A program made the translations under genes and the position numbers. Shown here piece after piece: positions 9,401-16,961 of a stretch of DNA of 36,763 nt (positions within the stretch are counted from its first letter, which is position 1; the number at the start of each line of letters is the position of its first letter). The notes beneath the pieces were generated by a model, which saw only the letters and a program-made list of their open reading frames with translations, searched no databases and had not been told where the DNA came from. This stretch comes from an uncultured Clostridia bacterium. Lineage in GTDB: Bacteria > Bacillota > Clostridia > Christensenellales > UBA1242. The stretch is from NCBI GenBank assembly GCA_944349515.1, contig CALVNE010000008.1, positions 1 through 36,763 on the forward strand, given 5' to 3'.

Positions 9401-9655
9401 GTCTATCTGCTTCAAGATAAAATCGTCCACCTCTTTTAGACCTTTTAAATTCTTAAGGAGGCGCTCCTTCATTTCAATGGACGCGTTTTTGGTGAAAGTC
9501 AAAATTAAAAGTTTGCGAATTGGCAACCGTTTTTCCACTATTAGTTTTGTGATGAGTTTTATCAAAATGTACGTCTTTCCGCTTCCGGCTGAGGCGGAAA
9601 CAATCAAGTTGTGCTTATTAAAATCAAGCACGGCGCTTTGTTCTTTAATCTCCAC
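6452..9655 (-). CDS. addA: ATP-dependent helicase/nuclease subunit A
   Basis: The helicase-nuclease subunit of AddAB, which resects double-strand breaks for RecA loading. It carries the UvrD-like motifs: Walker A ASAGSGKT at 21-28, the DExx box as IDEYQDTN, an SNFRTS motif, HKTKGLEYP and YVALTR. Near residue 1000 is the RecB-family nuclease core (GVIDL, then IDYKYSN). Its length of 1067 aa is slightly short for the family. I choose the GTG at 9655, because AGGGGAGGGG stands 5 nt upstream and the reading matches the usual AddA N-terminus; the longer ORF would run through addB. The gene overlaps the end of addB by 11 bp, so the two are translationally coupled. No hairpin terminator is seen after it. 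Confidence 0.95.
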   Translation of the reverse strand: MEIKEQSAVLDFNKHNLIVSASAGSGKTYILIKLITKLIVEKRLPIRKLLILTFTKNASIEMKERLLKNLKGLKEVDDFILKQIDDLSVSNISTIHSYCEHCLKKYANILKLKENFTLADENLSNKLKKEAMSKCLKNLSADEDFFEVYYAFKSSEEALFKALMEIDAMTEAVADKEKFIDSILNEQASIFDRAEKIVSDNLEKLVARAEEKIESVHLDFDFKLSFLKSGTLLEKAKFLEDYTFPRLPLKKEIGEENVLFLNEIKKELKDYIDNIKALSLSEEKIEEEKKGYLEKALIKVYLAFEEEYEKIKKARNILDFSDLEQNMLKLIENDLFSEDFEYVFIDEYQDTNSLQERIVKTVAKKHFVAVGDAKQGIYGFRLASSKIFLKDVEEFSKSGNDEALFLKSNFRTSAKILAFVNDVFKGVMTEENSNIDYQKTSMLQGRVDFKGDGVVCVDVVAPEKADAEEVKDVYSVKEDALTSKDFKRQLQVVKVRLEEALKSKIYDPDIEAFRQCEFKDIAIISRSRSNFYNKLYDYLRENNFPVVVDKKSKLLDKPEIKILLNILKITLCENDEVALLSILMSNFGRLSQDDILSLRGKDLFEAVKANYPQIVTFLEEFKADGEVLGFRRAFEILFDKTNYLSYISANGEQLGSVMKFLDEIETSAFDFDLPSLIAYFENVDVSDGEAQSGENAILLTTIHKTKGLEYPVVMIIGAGNSLKKQEKPSEIGMDENLGIAVKRYEGGEEEKTVKLLAIREISKQKRFQEEMMNFYVALTRVKNRLYIIGEYKNLYSITFDTYFDYIFNTLSPAEIDKFLNDEVLEKDAVSFHLITEVEEFEVEKERHFGVGDKRITRELENFLNFEYRFKNEENISYKNSVTGLTKMYEEKEVFLPSNTVNVSLDAVEIGNAYHLALKTIDFEKISSVKDIERYFESNKVLQELKDKVDFEILLKNIEILKRFTAGGQVFKEQEFVMRDTLENLMKDARVSDEILVQGVIDLFILKKDKATLIDYKYSNTKDKQRLLSRYKTQLNLYKKALVSGLGVKVEEVFLLNLKSGDLIEISE

Positions 9656-12635
9656 TAAATCCCCTCCCCTTTTTGCGCGCTTTATTTTCGGAAAATTTAC
9701 ATACCGCATGATACGGGCAGAAATCGCATTCTTTATCCAATGGCTTAGGCTCGATGTAGCCGTCCTCAATCTCCTCTATCGCCTTTTCGGAAACGGCAAC
9801 GGCGTAGTCAAAATACCTATCTAAATCGGAGGCAAAATTGCCGTACTTAAAATCAAAGCCGTCAGACTTTGCCTTTTTCTCAGCGCCGATAAGGTCACTT
9901 CGAAAGTTTAAATCTTGAAGCCGAAAATCGGTGGCGTAGACAACCTCGTTATCTTTCAAGGTGATACCGTTTAAAATCTTCATCTTATCGTCTTTTTTCT
10001 TAAACTTGTTTTTGCAATCAAAGTAGTATAGCCCGGCGCACTCTTTCTTTAACTTCTCGCCCGCCACCTTGCCATACAAAAAAAGTTGCAACTTTCTGCC
10101 ATAGAATAGGTCTTTTAAAAGTCCGTCCACCGTGCCAGTTTTGTAATCGATAATGCGGAAGTAGTTTTTGTAGCGGTCAACGCGGTCGATGTATCCCACA
10201 AACTTTTTTTCGCCAATCTTGCTTTCCACTTTTTCTTCCACACTTAAAATTTCAAAGTCGCTCTGCTTTTGCTCGTAAACCAAATTTAAAAGCAAAACTT
10301 TGCCTTCCTTATAGATGTTGCGCATCAGTGCGCGGTTAGAAAGGGAATATTTATCAAAGTGCTTTTCAGAGAGCGCTTTAAATTTACGCCTTAAAAACTC
10401 CTCCACCTCTCTTTCGGTGACCGATTTAATTTTAAAATTCTTTTCCTCCACAAAAAGTTTGGCAAGGTCGTGCTTAAAAATGCCAATTTTGCGCTTGTCA
10501 ATTCTAGCAAATTCCTTTTCCTTTATCTTCAGCGTGTAAGACACAAAGTGACGAAACGGACAGCCGAAATAGCATTCAAGTTGCGACGCGGAAATTTTGT
10601 CAGAAAGCGGACTAAAGGCAATCTTTTCATAGTTATAGGCAAAAATATCCTTTCCCACAACATCTAGTGCGCTGTTTATTCTTCTTTCGTCCAGACTTGG
10701 CATTAACTTTTGTAAATTCTCGTTCGCCACGCGCCTATTTGCAAGGTGGAAAAACATAAGTTTATCTTTGCCCGCTTCGTCAAGGTCTGGTCGGTTGAAG
10801 TTCTGCATGGAGGCAGTGTGAAGCACGCATTTATCACCAAACACCTTAATTAAATCCTCCACAAAGCCAGCCTTTCTGCCCTCTTTGCCAAGCGGAGTGG
10901 AGATGAAAAGCGCCTTGTCTGCGTGCGCTAAAACCTCGTAAAGTTTAAGCCTATTACGCCTGTTTATCACCCGAATTTCAGGCTCAATTTGTTTTAAATA
11001 GTTTAGTTTCGAAAGGTCCTCGTCGGTGAGAATGCCGTTATCTTTTTCGGTTCGCGGAAGCGCGCTTGCTGTGGCGCCAAGCACAAAGAGGTACGGCACA
11101 TCTTGAAAGTAACTTTTTGTGGCATCGCCAACAAAGACGGCGTCGATGTATGACGGGACCGTTTCCACCTTTACGCTAGCAAAAATGGTGGAGATAAGGG
11201 TTTGATAGTCACTCATTTTCAGCGCTATCTTCTTGCCTGCTATCTCCTTCAAAATTTTTTCAATATACACAATCGCTTGCTCGTTTTCGCTTTGCTTTTG
11301 AAGGTCGAAAATATTTAAATTCGCAATGTTCCTTTTAATTAGTTCCAAAATCTTAAGCGACACTTGCACAAATTCCGAGATTTCTCCCTCTTTTTTAAAG
11401 GAAGATAATAGCGAAAAAATATCGTCGAGCGCGTTTGAGTGCAATTTAAACTCGCCCATGCCGTCCGTTTGATAGTAGTCGACAATTTTTAATAGTTCGT
11501 CCGCATTTTCTATGCCTGTTAGTGGCGAGAAAAGTAGGTACTCAATATCCTCCTTGCCCACCCCGCTTTGAAGGGATAACATCTTTAAAAAGAATTTACT
11601 GACGGCGACATCGCCAAGGCTCAGCGTATAGTCCGCATAGACCGGAATATCATATTTTGAAAACATTTTGGCAATCTTTTTAAAGTATCCCTCCTCGGGC
11701 ACGGCGATTGCGAAATCCTTAAAGCGCGCCCCGCTGTGAATGGTGAAAGAGATATATTTCGCCACAAATTCCAGTTCGTCATCGGCGCTGGTCGGCACGA
11801 GGTTGATAAAGTAGCCCTCTTTAAATTTCTCCGTTTGCAGAGAAAAGGCGTTCTTTAAAACGGCAAGTTTTTCTTCGCTCAGCTTTGGTTCTCGCTCCTT
11901 AACCTTGACCAAAATTCCTTTTTCGGTGGCAAGCGAGAGCATCTTCTTGGTGGTGTCAGTTTCGTAGATATATGCATTGCCGTATCCAAGCGGTTTTGCC
12001 ACGCCGATAACTATCTTTTTCACCTTTTTTGCAAGGGCGCAAATGAAGGAAAAAATCTTTGTCGAAAAACTGTCGAAGTTGACAAAATATAAGTTATAGT
12101 TACTTAAATCAAAGTTCTTTTCTAGGAAAAAATCGAGAAGTTTAACAAGGTCTAACTTCCCTTCCAAAAGTCTTATGTACTCAGCGTAGACGAGCCTTAA
12201 ATCGTGCATCTTTTTGGAAAGATTTTCGTCGTCGCAGTCTTTTATATCCTCCGGCGCAAGTTCGCAGTTAAAAAATTGCTTTAAAATTTCAAGTATTTGA
12301 AGGGCAAGGTCCATGCCGTTATTTTTGAAATACAAAAACTCACCCTCGCATTTTTTTATCGCCTCATAGGTGTAAACGATTTCGTCTAGCCCGCTTATAC
12401 GCTCAAACTCCTCGCTATGCTCTCTCAAAAGTTTTCCGGCAAGGCGAGAAATTCCCACAACGGCGATATTGAAAGTGGTCTTTATCTGTAGCACATCAAA
12501 GATTAAACTCTCCGCCTGCATAGAGAAACTATCTGGCACCACCACCAAATTTTTCTCGCTTAGATTTTTGTGGTCAATCTCCTTTATCACCTCTTTGGTC
12601 GCCTCGTAAAGGGTGCAAGACGATATAAACTGCAT
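9645..12635 (-). CDS. addB: ATP-dependent nuclease subunit B
   Basis: The partner of AddA, about 996 aa. The nuclease core GYIDRVD (about residue 813) and IDYKTG (about 828) is intact. The Fe-S cluster ligands typical of AddB are present: a first cysteine in ECYFGCPF (about 687) and CDFCPYHAVC (about 966-975). The N-terminal Walker A (GxxGxGKT) that begins most Firmicute AddB proteins is missing; the equivalent segment reads SSCTLYEA. ATP-independent roles, namely structure, Chi recognition and cutting of the second strand, could remain. The start at 12635 is preferred over 12641, because AAGGG lies 7 nt before the former and only 1 nt before the latter. It is first in the addBA operon. Confidence 0.93.
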   Translation of the reverse strand: MQFISSCTLYEATKEVIKEIDHKNLSEKNLVVVPDSFSMQAESLIFDVLQIKTTFNIAVVGISRLAGKLLREHSEEFERISGLDEIVYTYEAIKKCEGEFLYFKNNGMDLALQILEILKQFFNCELAPEDIKDCDDENLSKKMHDLRLVYAEYIRLLEGKLDLVKLLDFFLEKNFDLSNYNLYFVNFDSFSTKIFSFICALAKKVKKIVIGVAKPLGYGNAYIYETDTTKKMLSLATEKGILVKVKEREPKLSEEKLAVLKNAFSLQTEKFKEGYFINLVPTSADDELEFVAKYISFTIHSGARFKDFAIAVPEEGYFKKIAKMFSKYDIPVYADYTLSLGDVAVSKFFLKMLSLQSGVGKEDIEYLLFSPLTGIENADELLKIVDYYQTDGMGEFKLHSNALDDIFSLLSSFKKEGEISEFVQVSLKILELIKRNIANLNIFDLQKQSENEQAIVYIEKILKEIAGKKIALKMSDYQTLISTIFASVKVETVPSYIDAVFVGDATKSYFQDVPYLFVLGATASALPRTEKDNGILTDEDLSKLNYLKQIEPEIRVINRRNRLKLYEVLAHADKALFISTPLGKEGRKAGFVEDLIKVFGDKCVLHTASMQNFNRPDLDEAGKDKLMFFHLANRRVANENLQKLMPSLDERRINSALDVVGKDIFAYNYEKIAFSPLSDKISASQLECYFGCPFRHFVSYTLKIKEKEFARIDKRKIGIFKHDLAKLFVEEKNFKIKSVTEREVEEFLRRKFKALSEKHFDKYSLSNRALMRNIYKEGKVLLLNLVYEQKQSDFEILSVEEKVESKIGEKKFVGYIDRVDRYKNYFRIIDYKTGTVDGLLKDLFYGRKLQLFLYGKVAGEKLKKECAGLYYFDCKNKFKKKDDKMKILNGITLKDNEVVYATDFRLQDLNFRSDLIGAEKKAKSDGFDFKYGNFASDLDRYFDYAVAVSEKAIEEIEDGYIEPKPLDKECDFCPYHAVCKFSENKARKKGRGFSGD

Positions 12636-12663
12636 TTCCATGCCCTTATTTTATCATAAAAGC

Positions 12664-12688
12664 GGATATTTTCAAAGCGAAAATATCC
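12664..12688 (-). terminator. Hairpin between the RsfA-like gene and addB
   Basis: A perfect 10-bp inverted repeat (12664-12673 with 12679-12688, loop AAAGC) lies 93 bp after the stop of the upstream gene and 29 bp before addB. Only four Ts follow it on the minus strand, so it is a weak terminator or a regulatory hairpin in front of addB. Confidence 0.55.
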
Positions 12689-12780
12689 ACTTATACCATT
12701 AATGTTATTCATCTAAGTTTTTGCAAACTAACTTTATTAAAGGCGCAAAGGTCACAAAAAGTATCTATATTTGATGTTTT

Positions 12781-13503
12781 TTAGGTGGCGTCGGCATTTC
12801 TAACTAATTTTTTCAACTTTTCGCTCTTAGACATGAGAAATTTTTTGACATTTAACGACAACCTTTCATTTTCTAATTTCAATCTTTTTAGGTCCTCTTT
12901 TATGGCGAAAATTTCCTTGTCCTTTTTGGATAACTCGTGATAAGCCTCGCGAAGGAGCGCGCCCATTTTCTCCTTCTCCGCGCTCACTTTCTCCATTGCG
13001 GTGTCGCTGGCGCTACGCTTTATAAGTTTCACAAGCCCCAAAAACAGGCTGTTTATATCGGAGTCAGTTAAAGTGCGTTGCTTGAATTTGACAATATTAT
13101 TTGGCACCACCTTTTGAGATTTTAAGTTTTGGTATTTGTTTTGAAGCCTTGTCATCTTTGTCATGTCGCCACCACTTAACTTAAAGCACGCCGCGCGCAC
13201 ACTCACGCCCTTGTCGGTGAGTGCCTTTATCTCGCGCATAAAATCTTCCTCCTGCTCTTTTGTGAATGGAACAAGTTTATTTTTTAAATGGTTTTTTACG
13301 TCTATGCCCAGCCTCCCCGCGCGCACCATATCCTTTTCAAGGTTATCCACCTCGTGATAATAATAGTTTCTAACGCTGTTTGCCTTTCGCTGATATTTTT
13401 GCGCATGATTCAAAAAAGCCTCGCGTAATGGCGATTTTTTCAACTTGCTTTCTTCCACCATTTTAAATAAATCTTTGACCTCATCGTCTTTCCAAATATT
13501 CAT
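12781..13503 (-). CDS. RsfA/Myb-like DNA-binding protein with coiled-coil tail
   Basis: A 240-residue protein. Residues 1-50 begin with MNIWKDDEV and contain a tri-helical segment resembling the Myb/SANT-like fold of prespore regulator RsfA. A second similar segment, FTKEQEEDFMREI onward, lies at about 83-130. Residues about 180-235 form a charged coiled coil that suggests dimerisation. A transcriptional regulator is inferred from fold resemblance only. The ATG at 13503 is preferred, with AGAGGTG about 6 nt upstream; an in-frame ATG ten codons earlier lacks a site. A hairpin-repeat array lies directly upstream of the gene. Confidence 0.65.
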   Translation of the reverse strand: MNIWKDDEVKDLFKMVEESKLKKSPLREAFLNHAQKYQRKANSVRNYYYHEVDNLEKDMVRAGRLGIDVKNHLKNKLVPFTKEQEEDFMREIKALTDKGVSVRAACFKLSGGDMTKMTRLQNKYQNLKSQKVVPNNIVKFKQRTLTDSDINSLFLGLVKLIKRSASDTAMEKVSAEKEKMGALLREAYHELSKKDKEIFAIKEDLKRLKLENERLSLNVKKFLMSKSEKLKKLVRNADAT

Positions 13504-13660
13504 AATTTCACCTCTAGTTTGTATTTTTGCCATGAGAGGAAAATTTAAACAAAAATTTATTGCTTTTCATTTCAAAGAAAGTTCTGCCACGCATAAAACT
13601 CCGTTAAAAAAATATCATTTTTAAAATTTCTTTCACCAAAATTATACATTTATCCACCGA

Positions 13661-13783
13661 AAAACCTGCGGTTTTAAGTGAAGGTGAACCGTAGGTTCAC
13701 GGTGAAGGAAAATCAAAGATTTTCAGTGAAGGAACGCTAACGCGTTCAGTGAAGGCGAGGCAATGCCTCGCAGTTGTGGAAAG
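13661..13783. repeat. AGTGAAG-linked hairpin array A
   Basis: Five short perfect hairpins with unrelated arms stand at 13661-13675, 13684-13700, 13708-13724, 13732-13747 and 13755-13771. They are separated by AGTGAAG, or once GGTGAAG, giving a 23-24 nt period. Loops are 3-4 nt (TGC, GTA, AAA, TAAC, AAT). The array ends in AGTTGTGGAAAG, a tail shared with other copies at 20.2-20.4 and 23.5 kb. It lies upstream of the RsfA-like gene. The rest of the spacer to 13984 is AT-rich. Confidence 0.85.
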
Positions 13784-13816
13784 GTTATGGAGAGTGAAAA
13801 TGGACGGAATGATTGC

Positions 13817-13859
13817 AAAAAATTATACATGTATCTACCTGATAGATGTATAATTTTTT
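13817..13859. terminator. Long inverted repeat, probable bidirectional terminator
   Basis: A perfect 14-bp stem (13817-13830 with 13846-13859) is extended by an inner TATC/GATA pairing after one mismatch. Six As on one side and six Ts on the other would end either transcript with a U-run. It lies about 125 bp downstream of the minus-strand 198-aa gene. An operator for a regulator of the gene at 12781 is the alternative. Confidence 0.55.
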
Positions 13860-13984
13860 ATAGAGCGAATATGCAAAAAAAGTTAGAAAAACGCACAAAA
13901 ATTGATAAAAAATCAAAAAAAATCAAAAAAAATGAGTTAAAATTGTTAAAAAATGCGAAACAAAGAAATTAAAAAAGAAGGATA

Positions 13985-14581
13985 TCACTCCTTCTCTTTC
14001 GCTATTTCGCTTGAAATGCTGACATTGTTAACGCTTGTGATTGTTTGCTCTGGCACATACACATTGCATTTTTTTATTGTGAGAATTTTCCCATACTCAT
14101 GCATTCGGCTGGTTAGTAGCACTTTCTCTATTGTTGTTTGCTTGATTTTTTTAATGTCCTCGACGTTTTGCATATTGGTCGGCTGAGAGGTCAGCGTTAA
14201 AACTACACGCGGATTATAACCGTCCTCAATTTCAACGCCGTAATTATTTCTCAGTTTTTGTGGTGTGTAGGAGTAGTTCTTATCATAGATAGGCAACTTG
14301 TAGATAACAATGTCAAGGTAGGAGCGCCCCATTATTGTGATAGCGCGCACCTTGTAATCGTTAAGCACGGTGTATTTAACCTCTTCGCCACCAGAGATTT
14401 CACGCCCACCTTTATCAAAGAAACGCTCATGTGCCAACGGCTCGCTGGAAAAGAAGGTGTTAAGCACCGATTGTGGCACTTTGCTGAATAATTTCCCCAC
14501 ACTCGCCTTGACGTCCGGCTCGTGCATGACTCTGTTCAAATCGGCTATTTCGCGCGCCACCGCTGTATCGTTAAACTCCAT
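13985..14581 (-). CDS. Hypothetical protein, 198 aa
   Basis: A complete soluble protein with no signal peptide, membrane segment or motif I recognise. The N-terminal third is helical; the middle is rich in Val, Ile and Tyr and looks beta-structured; the tail is Lys/Glu-rich. The ATG at 14581 is chosen because TGGAGG lies 6 nt upstream; four codons further upstream another ATG overlaps that site. A textbook promoter precedes it, so it is probably well expressed and transcribed alone. It shows no visible relation to its neighbours. Function unknown. Confidence 0.75.
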   Translation of the reverse strand: MEFNDTAVAREIADLNRVMHEPDVKASVGKLFSKVPQSVLNTFFSSEPLAHERFFDKGGREISGGEEVKYTVLNDYKVRAITIMGRSYLDIVIYKLPIYDKNYSYTPQKLRNNYGVEIEDGYNPRVVLTLTSQPTNMQNVEDIKKIKQTTIEKVLLTSRMHEYGKILTIKKCNVYVPEQTITSVNNVSISSEIAKEKE

Positions 14582-14601
14582 ATTATCCTCCATTCAATTT
14601 C

Positions 14602-14630
14602 ATTCTAACATGAAAGTGGGTAAAAGTCAA
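14602..14630 (-). promoter_or_regulatory. Promoter of the 198-aa gene
   Basis: On the minus strand, TTGACT (14625-14630) and TAGAAT (14602-14607) are separated by 17 bp, with TGT before the -10. It is one of the best promoters in the window. Confidence 0.75.
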
Positions 14631-14808
14631 TAGTCACATTTACTATTTTTCCAGTAAAAAAATTATGGCACTGCTTACTGATATCTAACGTAGCGAAAAG
14701 GGAAATTAATCGTTTTGTTGTACTTAATCCCGTCCCGGTGGAGCAAAATTCGACATTTAAGAAGAGCGAATATGGCATACTTATCGCGCGTTAAACATAA
14801 CTTATTCT

Positions 14809-15684
14809 ATGAAAAAGATAATCTTAAAATCCACCTACCCTTGCCTTATTAAGGGCGAAGAGTGCTCGTTTGAACTTGACGAGAACGACAAACTTGAAAT
14901 TATGGACGAAGATAAAATTTTTGTCTATCCCGCCGTCTATTCTCGGCGAAATATTCCCTTTTATATCAATCTAAGAAATTTAGCAAGTTGCGCGCGCTAC
15001 TCAGTGCATGAGTTTGACAACTTCACCCTTCTTATGCTCTCGAACGAAGCGGAACTTGTCACCACTCAAAAAGAACATCTTTTTTTTAACAACGAAAAGT
15101 GCGTTATCTCAGTGTCGCTAAACGAAATTAAGTTTGAGTTTAAAAATTACTGCGTCACCTACACCTGCCCGCACGAAACAACCAATTTTAAGGTGTTCAA
15201 AGTGGGCAATTTTGCCTGCCTAGAATTTTCAAGTCAGCTTTATGTTTTTAACACTGCAGACTGCCACCTATCGCACTTTGAGGGCGAGGACATCGAGTTT
15301 GAGAAGGAAACGCTTTCGCTTTCAAAGCGCCTTGACGACTGCGAAAACCGAATAAAAAAATCGACATATTCGCTTGCCGGTAACAAGATTAAGGTGGAAA
15401 GTTTGAAGTTTGAATACGGCAAAGAAATGGCGATTGAAGAACTTACGCCTTACCGTTTTTTAGAGGCAATAAGGGCGAAAGATTACCATTTTGCCAAAAA
15501 TTTATTAGACGCAAGTTTAAATATCAACGAAGAGAACCTATCCAAATTTTTAGAAAATGTGATAAATTTTTTACCATTATCCACCAACGACTATATTGTT
15601 ATAAGCGGTGATAACAAAAACTTTGTACGCTTTGAAACAAAAAGAGGAAAAATTGTGGATATCTCAGTGGATAAGTTAGGATAG
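14809..15684 (+). CDS. Hypothetical protein, 291 aa
   Basis: A cytosolic protein of 291 residues with no recognised family. The N-terminal 160 residues alternate short charged and hydrophobic stretches and look beta-rich. A helical segment follows from about 165 to 245. There is no signal peptide. The ATG at 14809 has no Shine-Dalgarno sequence and follows an AT-rich stretch, so it may be another poorly led or leaderless start. Its stop codon at 15682-15684 is directly followed by the first unit of a tandem structured repeat. Confidence 0.72.
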   Translation: MKKIILKSTYPCLIKGEECSFELDENDKLEIMDEDKIFVYPAVYSRRNIPFYINLRNLASCARYSVHEFDNFTLLMLSNEAELVTTQKEHLFFNNEKCVISVSLNEIKFEFKNYCVTYTCPHETTNFKVFKVGNFACLEFSSQLYVFNTADCHLSHFEGEDIEFEKETLSLSKRLDDCENRIKKSTYSLAGNKIKVESLKFEYGKEMAIEELTPYRFLEAIRAKDYHFAKNLLDASLNINEENLSKFLENVINFLPLSTNDYIVISGDNKNFVRFETKRGKIVDISVDKLG

Positions 15685-15826
15685 ACTATGTGATGTTAAA
15701 ATTTTATTGATAGAAAATTTTAATAAATTCTAACGAATTTGGCGTACTTCGCCCGACATCGCAGTATGTATGACCAGCGGTCTCACTTTAAGTGTTTCGC
15801 GCTTGGTTCGACCTTAGATAATATTA
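15685..15826 (+). repeat. Structured tandem repeat, unit 1 (142 bp)
   Basis: First and most divergent unit. It starts ACTATGTGATG one base after the preceding stop codon. It holds an AT-rich 10-bp hairpin, a second hairpin AAATTC-TAAC-GAATTT, and a third GGCG-TACTT-CGCC. A terminal stem is closed by GGTC/GACC, and its inner hairpin is CACTT-T-AAGTG. The closing pair TGTGATG/CATCACA of the other units is weakened here to CATCGCA. Confidence 0.8.
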
Positions 15827-15974
15827 ACTATGTGATGTTAAAATTTTATTCACATAAAATTTTAATAAATTCCAACGAATTTTGCGTGCTTCGCCCGCCA
15901 TCACAGTTTGTATGAACGTCGGTCTCACTCAAATACAACTAACGTTGTGCTTGGTTCGACCTCAGATAATATAA
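15827..15974 (+). repeat. Structured tandem repeat, unit 2 (148 bp)
   Basis: An outer stem TGTGATG (15831-15837) with CATCACA (15899-15905) encloses a perfect 11-bp AT-rich hairpin, a 6-bp hairpin with loop CAAC, and a short GCG/CGC hairpin. A second domain is closed by GGTC/GACC (15921-15924 with 15958-15961) around ACAAC-TAAC-GTTGT. It is identical to the unit at 36533. Confidence 0.85.
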
Positions 15975-16120
15975 ACTATGTGATGTTAAAATTTAAGCAA
16001 GTTAAATTTTAAATTTTGCTAACGCAAAAACACAATAAATTGTGTCATCACAGTTTGAATGAACATCAGTCTCACTCAAATACAACTAACGTTGTGCTTG
16101 GTTCGACTTCCGATAATATA
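15975..16120 (+). repeat. Structured tandem repeat, unit 3 (146 bp)
   Basis: The outer stem and second domain match unit 2. The inner hairpins are replaced: TTAAAATTTAA/TTAAATTTTAA, TTTTGC-TAAC-GCAAAA, and ACACAA-TAAA-TTGTGT. The three units together exactly fill the space between the convergent stop codons at 15684 and 16128. The part visible at 36681-36763 is identical to this unit. Confidence 0.85.
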
Positions 16121-16127
16121 GAAAAAT

Positions 16128-16856
16128 TTAAATATTATCTAAAATACCTACAAATTTCAAGTTTTTGTCGAAGCGATTGTAGAAATTTTTTATTAAAATT
16201 TTCAGCACTTTTTGCCCCACTTCCTCGGGGAAATTTGGAAGTTTATCGTATGGCATTGTGGATAGAAGTTTGATTAAATTAAACTCACCTTTTCCAATTT
16301 GCTCGCACTGATAGGTCTTGCACGCCTCGCAGACAAGTTCACCCACTTGGTGATTTATGTAGATGTTGTCGTGAAATTCGGCTCGGCAACCGGCGCACTT
16401 TGGGCTGTACAGTTTTACGCCATATATCTCAAAAACTGACAGAAAAAACTTCAAAAGCACCGCAAGGCGAGCGCTCTTATGAAAGGCGAGAATTTTGAAG
16501 CCGTTAAGTAACGCCATAAAGACCTCGTAGCGCTGATAGACGCTTTCAAAATCTAAATTTTGCACCACTTCCAACATGGCGTTCGCTTCAAAATATTTAT
16601 CTATATCTTTGGCTATCTCATTGAAGTCCTCGATGATATCCACGCCGGTGACGACATTACTAAACTTGCCCTCCTCTATCATGTATTCGCCGAAGCAAAA
16701 CTGCTCTTTAGCGTATTTCATCTTCGCCTTGTCGCCCCTAACGCCTTTGAATGTCACCCAAATTTTGCCCTTTTCAAGTGAAAAAAGAAGAATATTCTTA
16801 TCCTTCTCCTTCGCATTATTTCCTTTTATCACAATCGCCTTCAAATTTTCGCTCAT
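16128..16856 (-). CDS. recO: DNA repair protein RecO
   Basis: A 242-residue RecO, which with RecR loads RecA on SSB-coated single-stranded DNA. It has an N-terminal OB-fold (about 1-80), a helical centre, and a zinc site formed by CAGC at about 155 and CEAC at about 180, typical of Firmicute RecO. AAAGGA lies upstream of the ATG at 16856. It follows yqzL, the usual partner in Firmicutes, and is co-transcribed from the promoter at 17146-17173. The repeats at 15685-16120 begin 7 bp beyond its stop and may form its transcript end. Confidence 0.92.
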   Translation of the reverse strand: MSENLKAIVIKGNNAKEKDKNILLFSLEKGKIWVTFKGVRGDKAKMKYAKEQFCFGEYMIEEGKFSNVVTGVDIIEDFNEIAKDIDKYFEANAMLEVVQNLDFESVYQRYEVFMALLNGFKILAFHKSARLAVLLKFFLSVFEIYGVKLYSPKCAGCRAEFHDNIYINHQVGELVCEACKTYQCEQIGKGEFNLIKLLSTMPYDKLPNFPEEVGQKVLKILIKNFYNRFDKNLKFVGILDNI

Positions 16857-16961
16857 ACAGTCCTTTAATTCAACCTTTTAACTTTCAAAACAGTTTTTTG
16901 TAATATGGTGCCAAAAATCTTGAAATCGCGCTTTTTTCAAAGACTTACCGCCGATAGCAAA

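Noticed and set aside
13661..13783. CRISPR array
   Set aside because: The constant part is only 7 nt and the variable parts are palindromes of 15-17 nt; no cas gene is present.
13763..13972. Small Lys-rich plus-strand ORF
   Set aside because: It runs through array A and the long palindrome, has no ribosome binding site and ends in A-rich DNA.
15685..16120. Integron attC sites or tandem riboswitches
   Set aside because: The attC core GTTRRRY is not met and no integrase is present; no gene lies downstream in the sense needed for a riboswitch.
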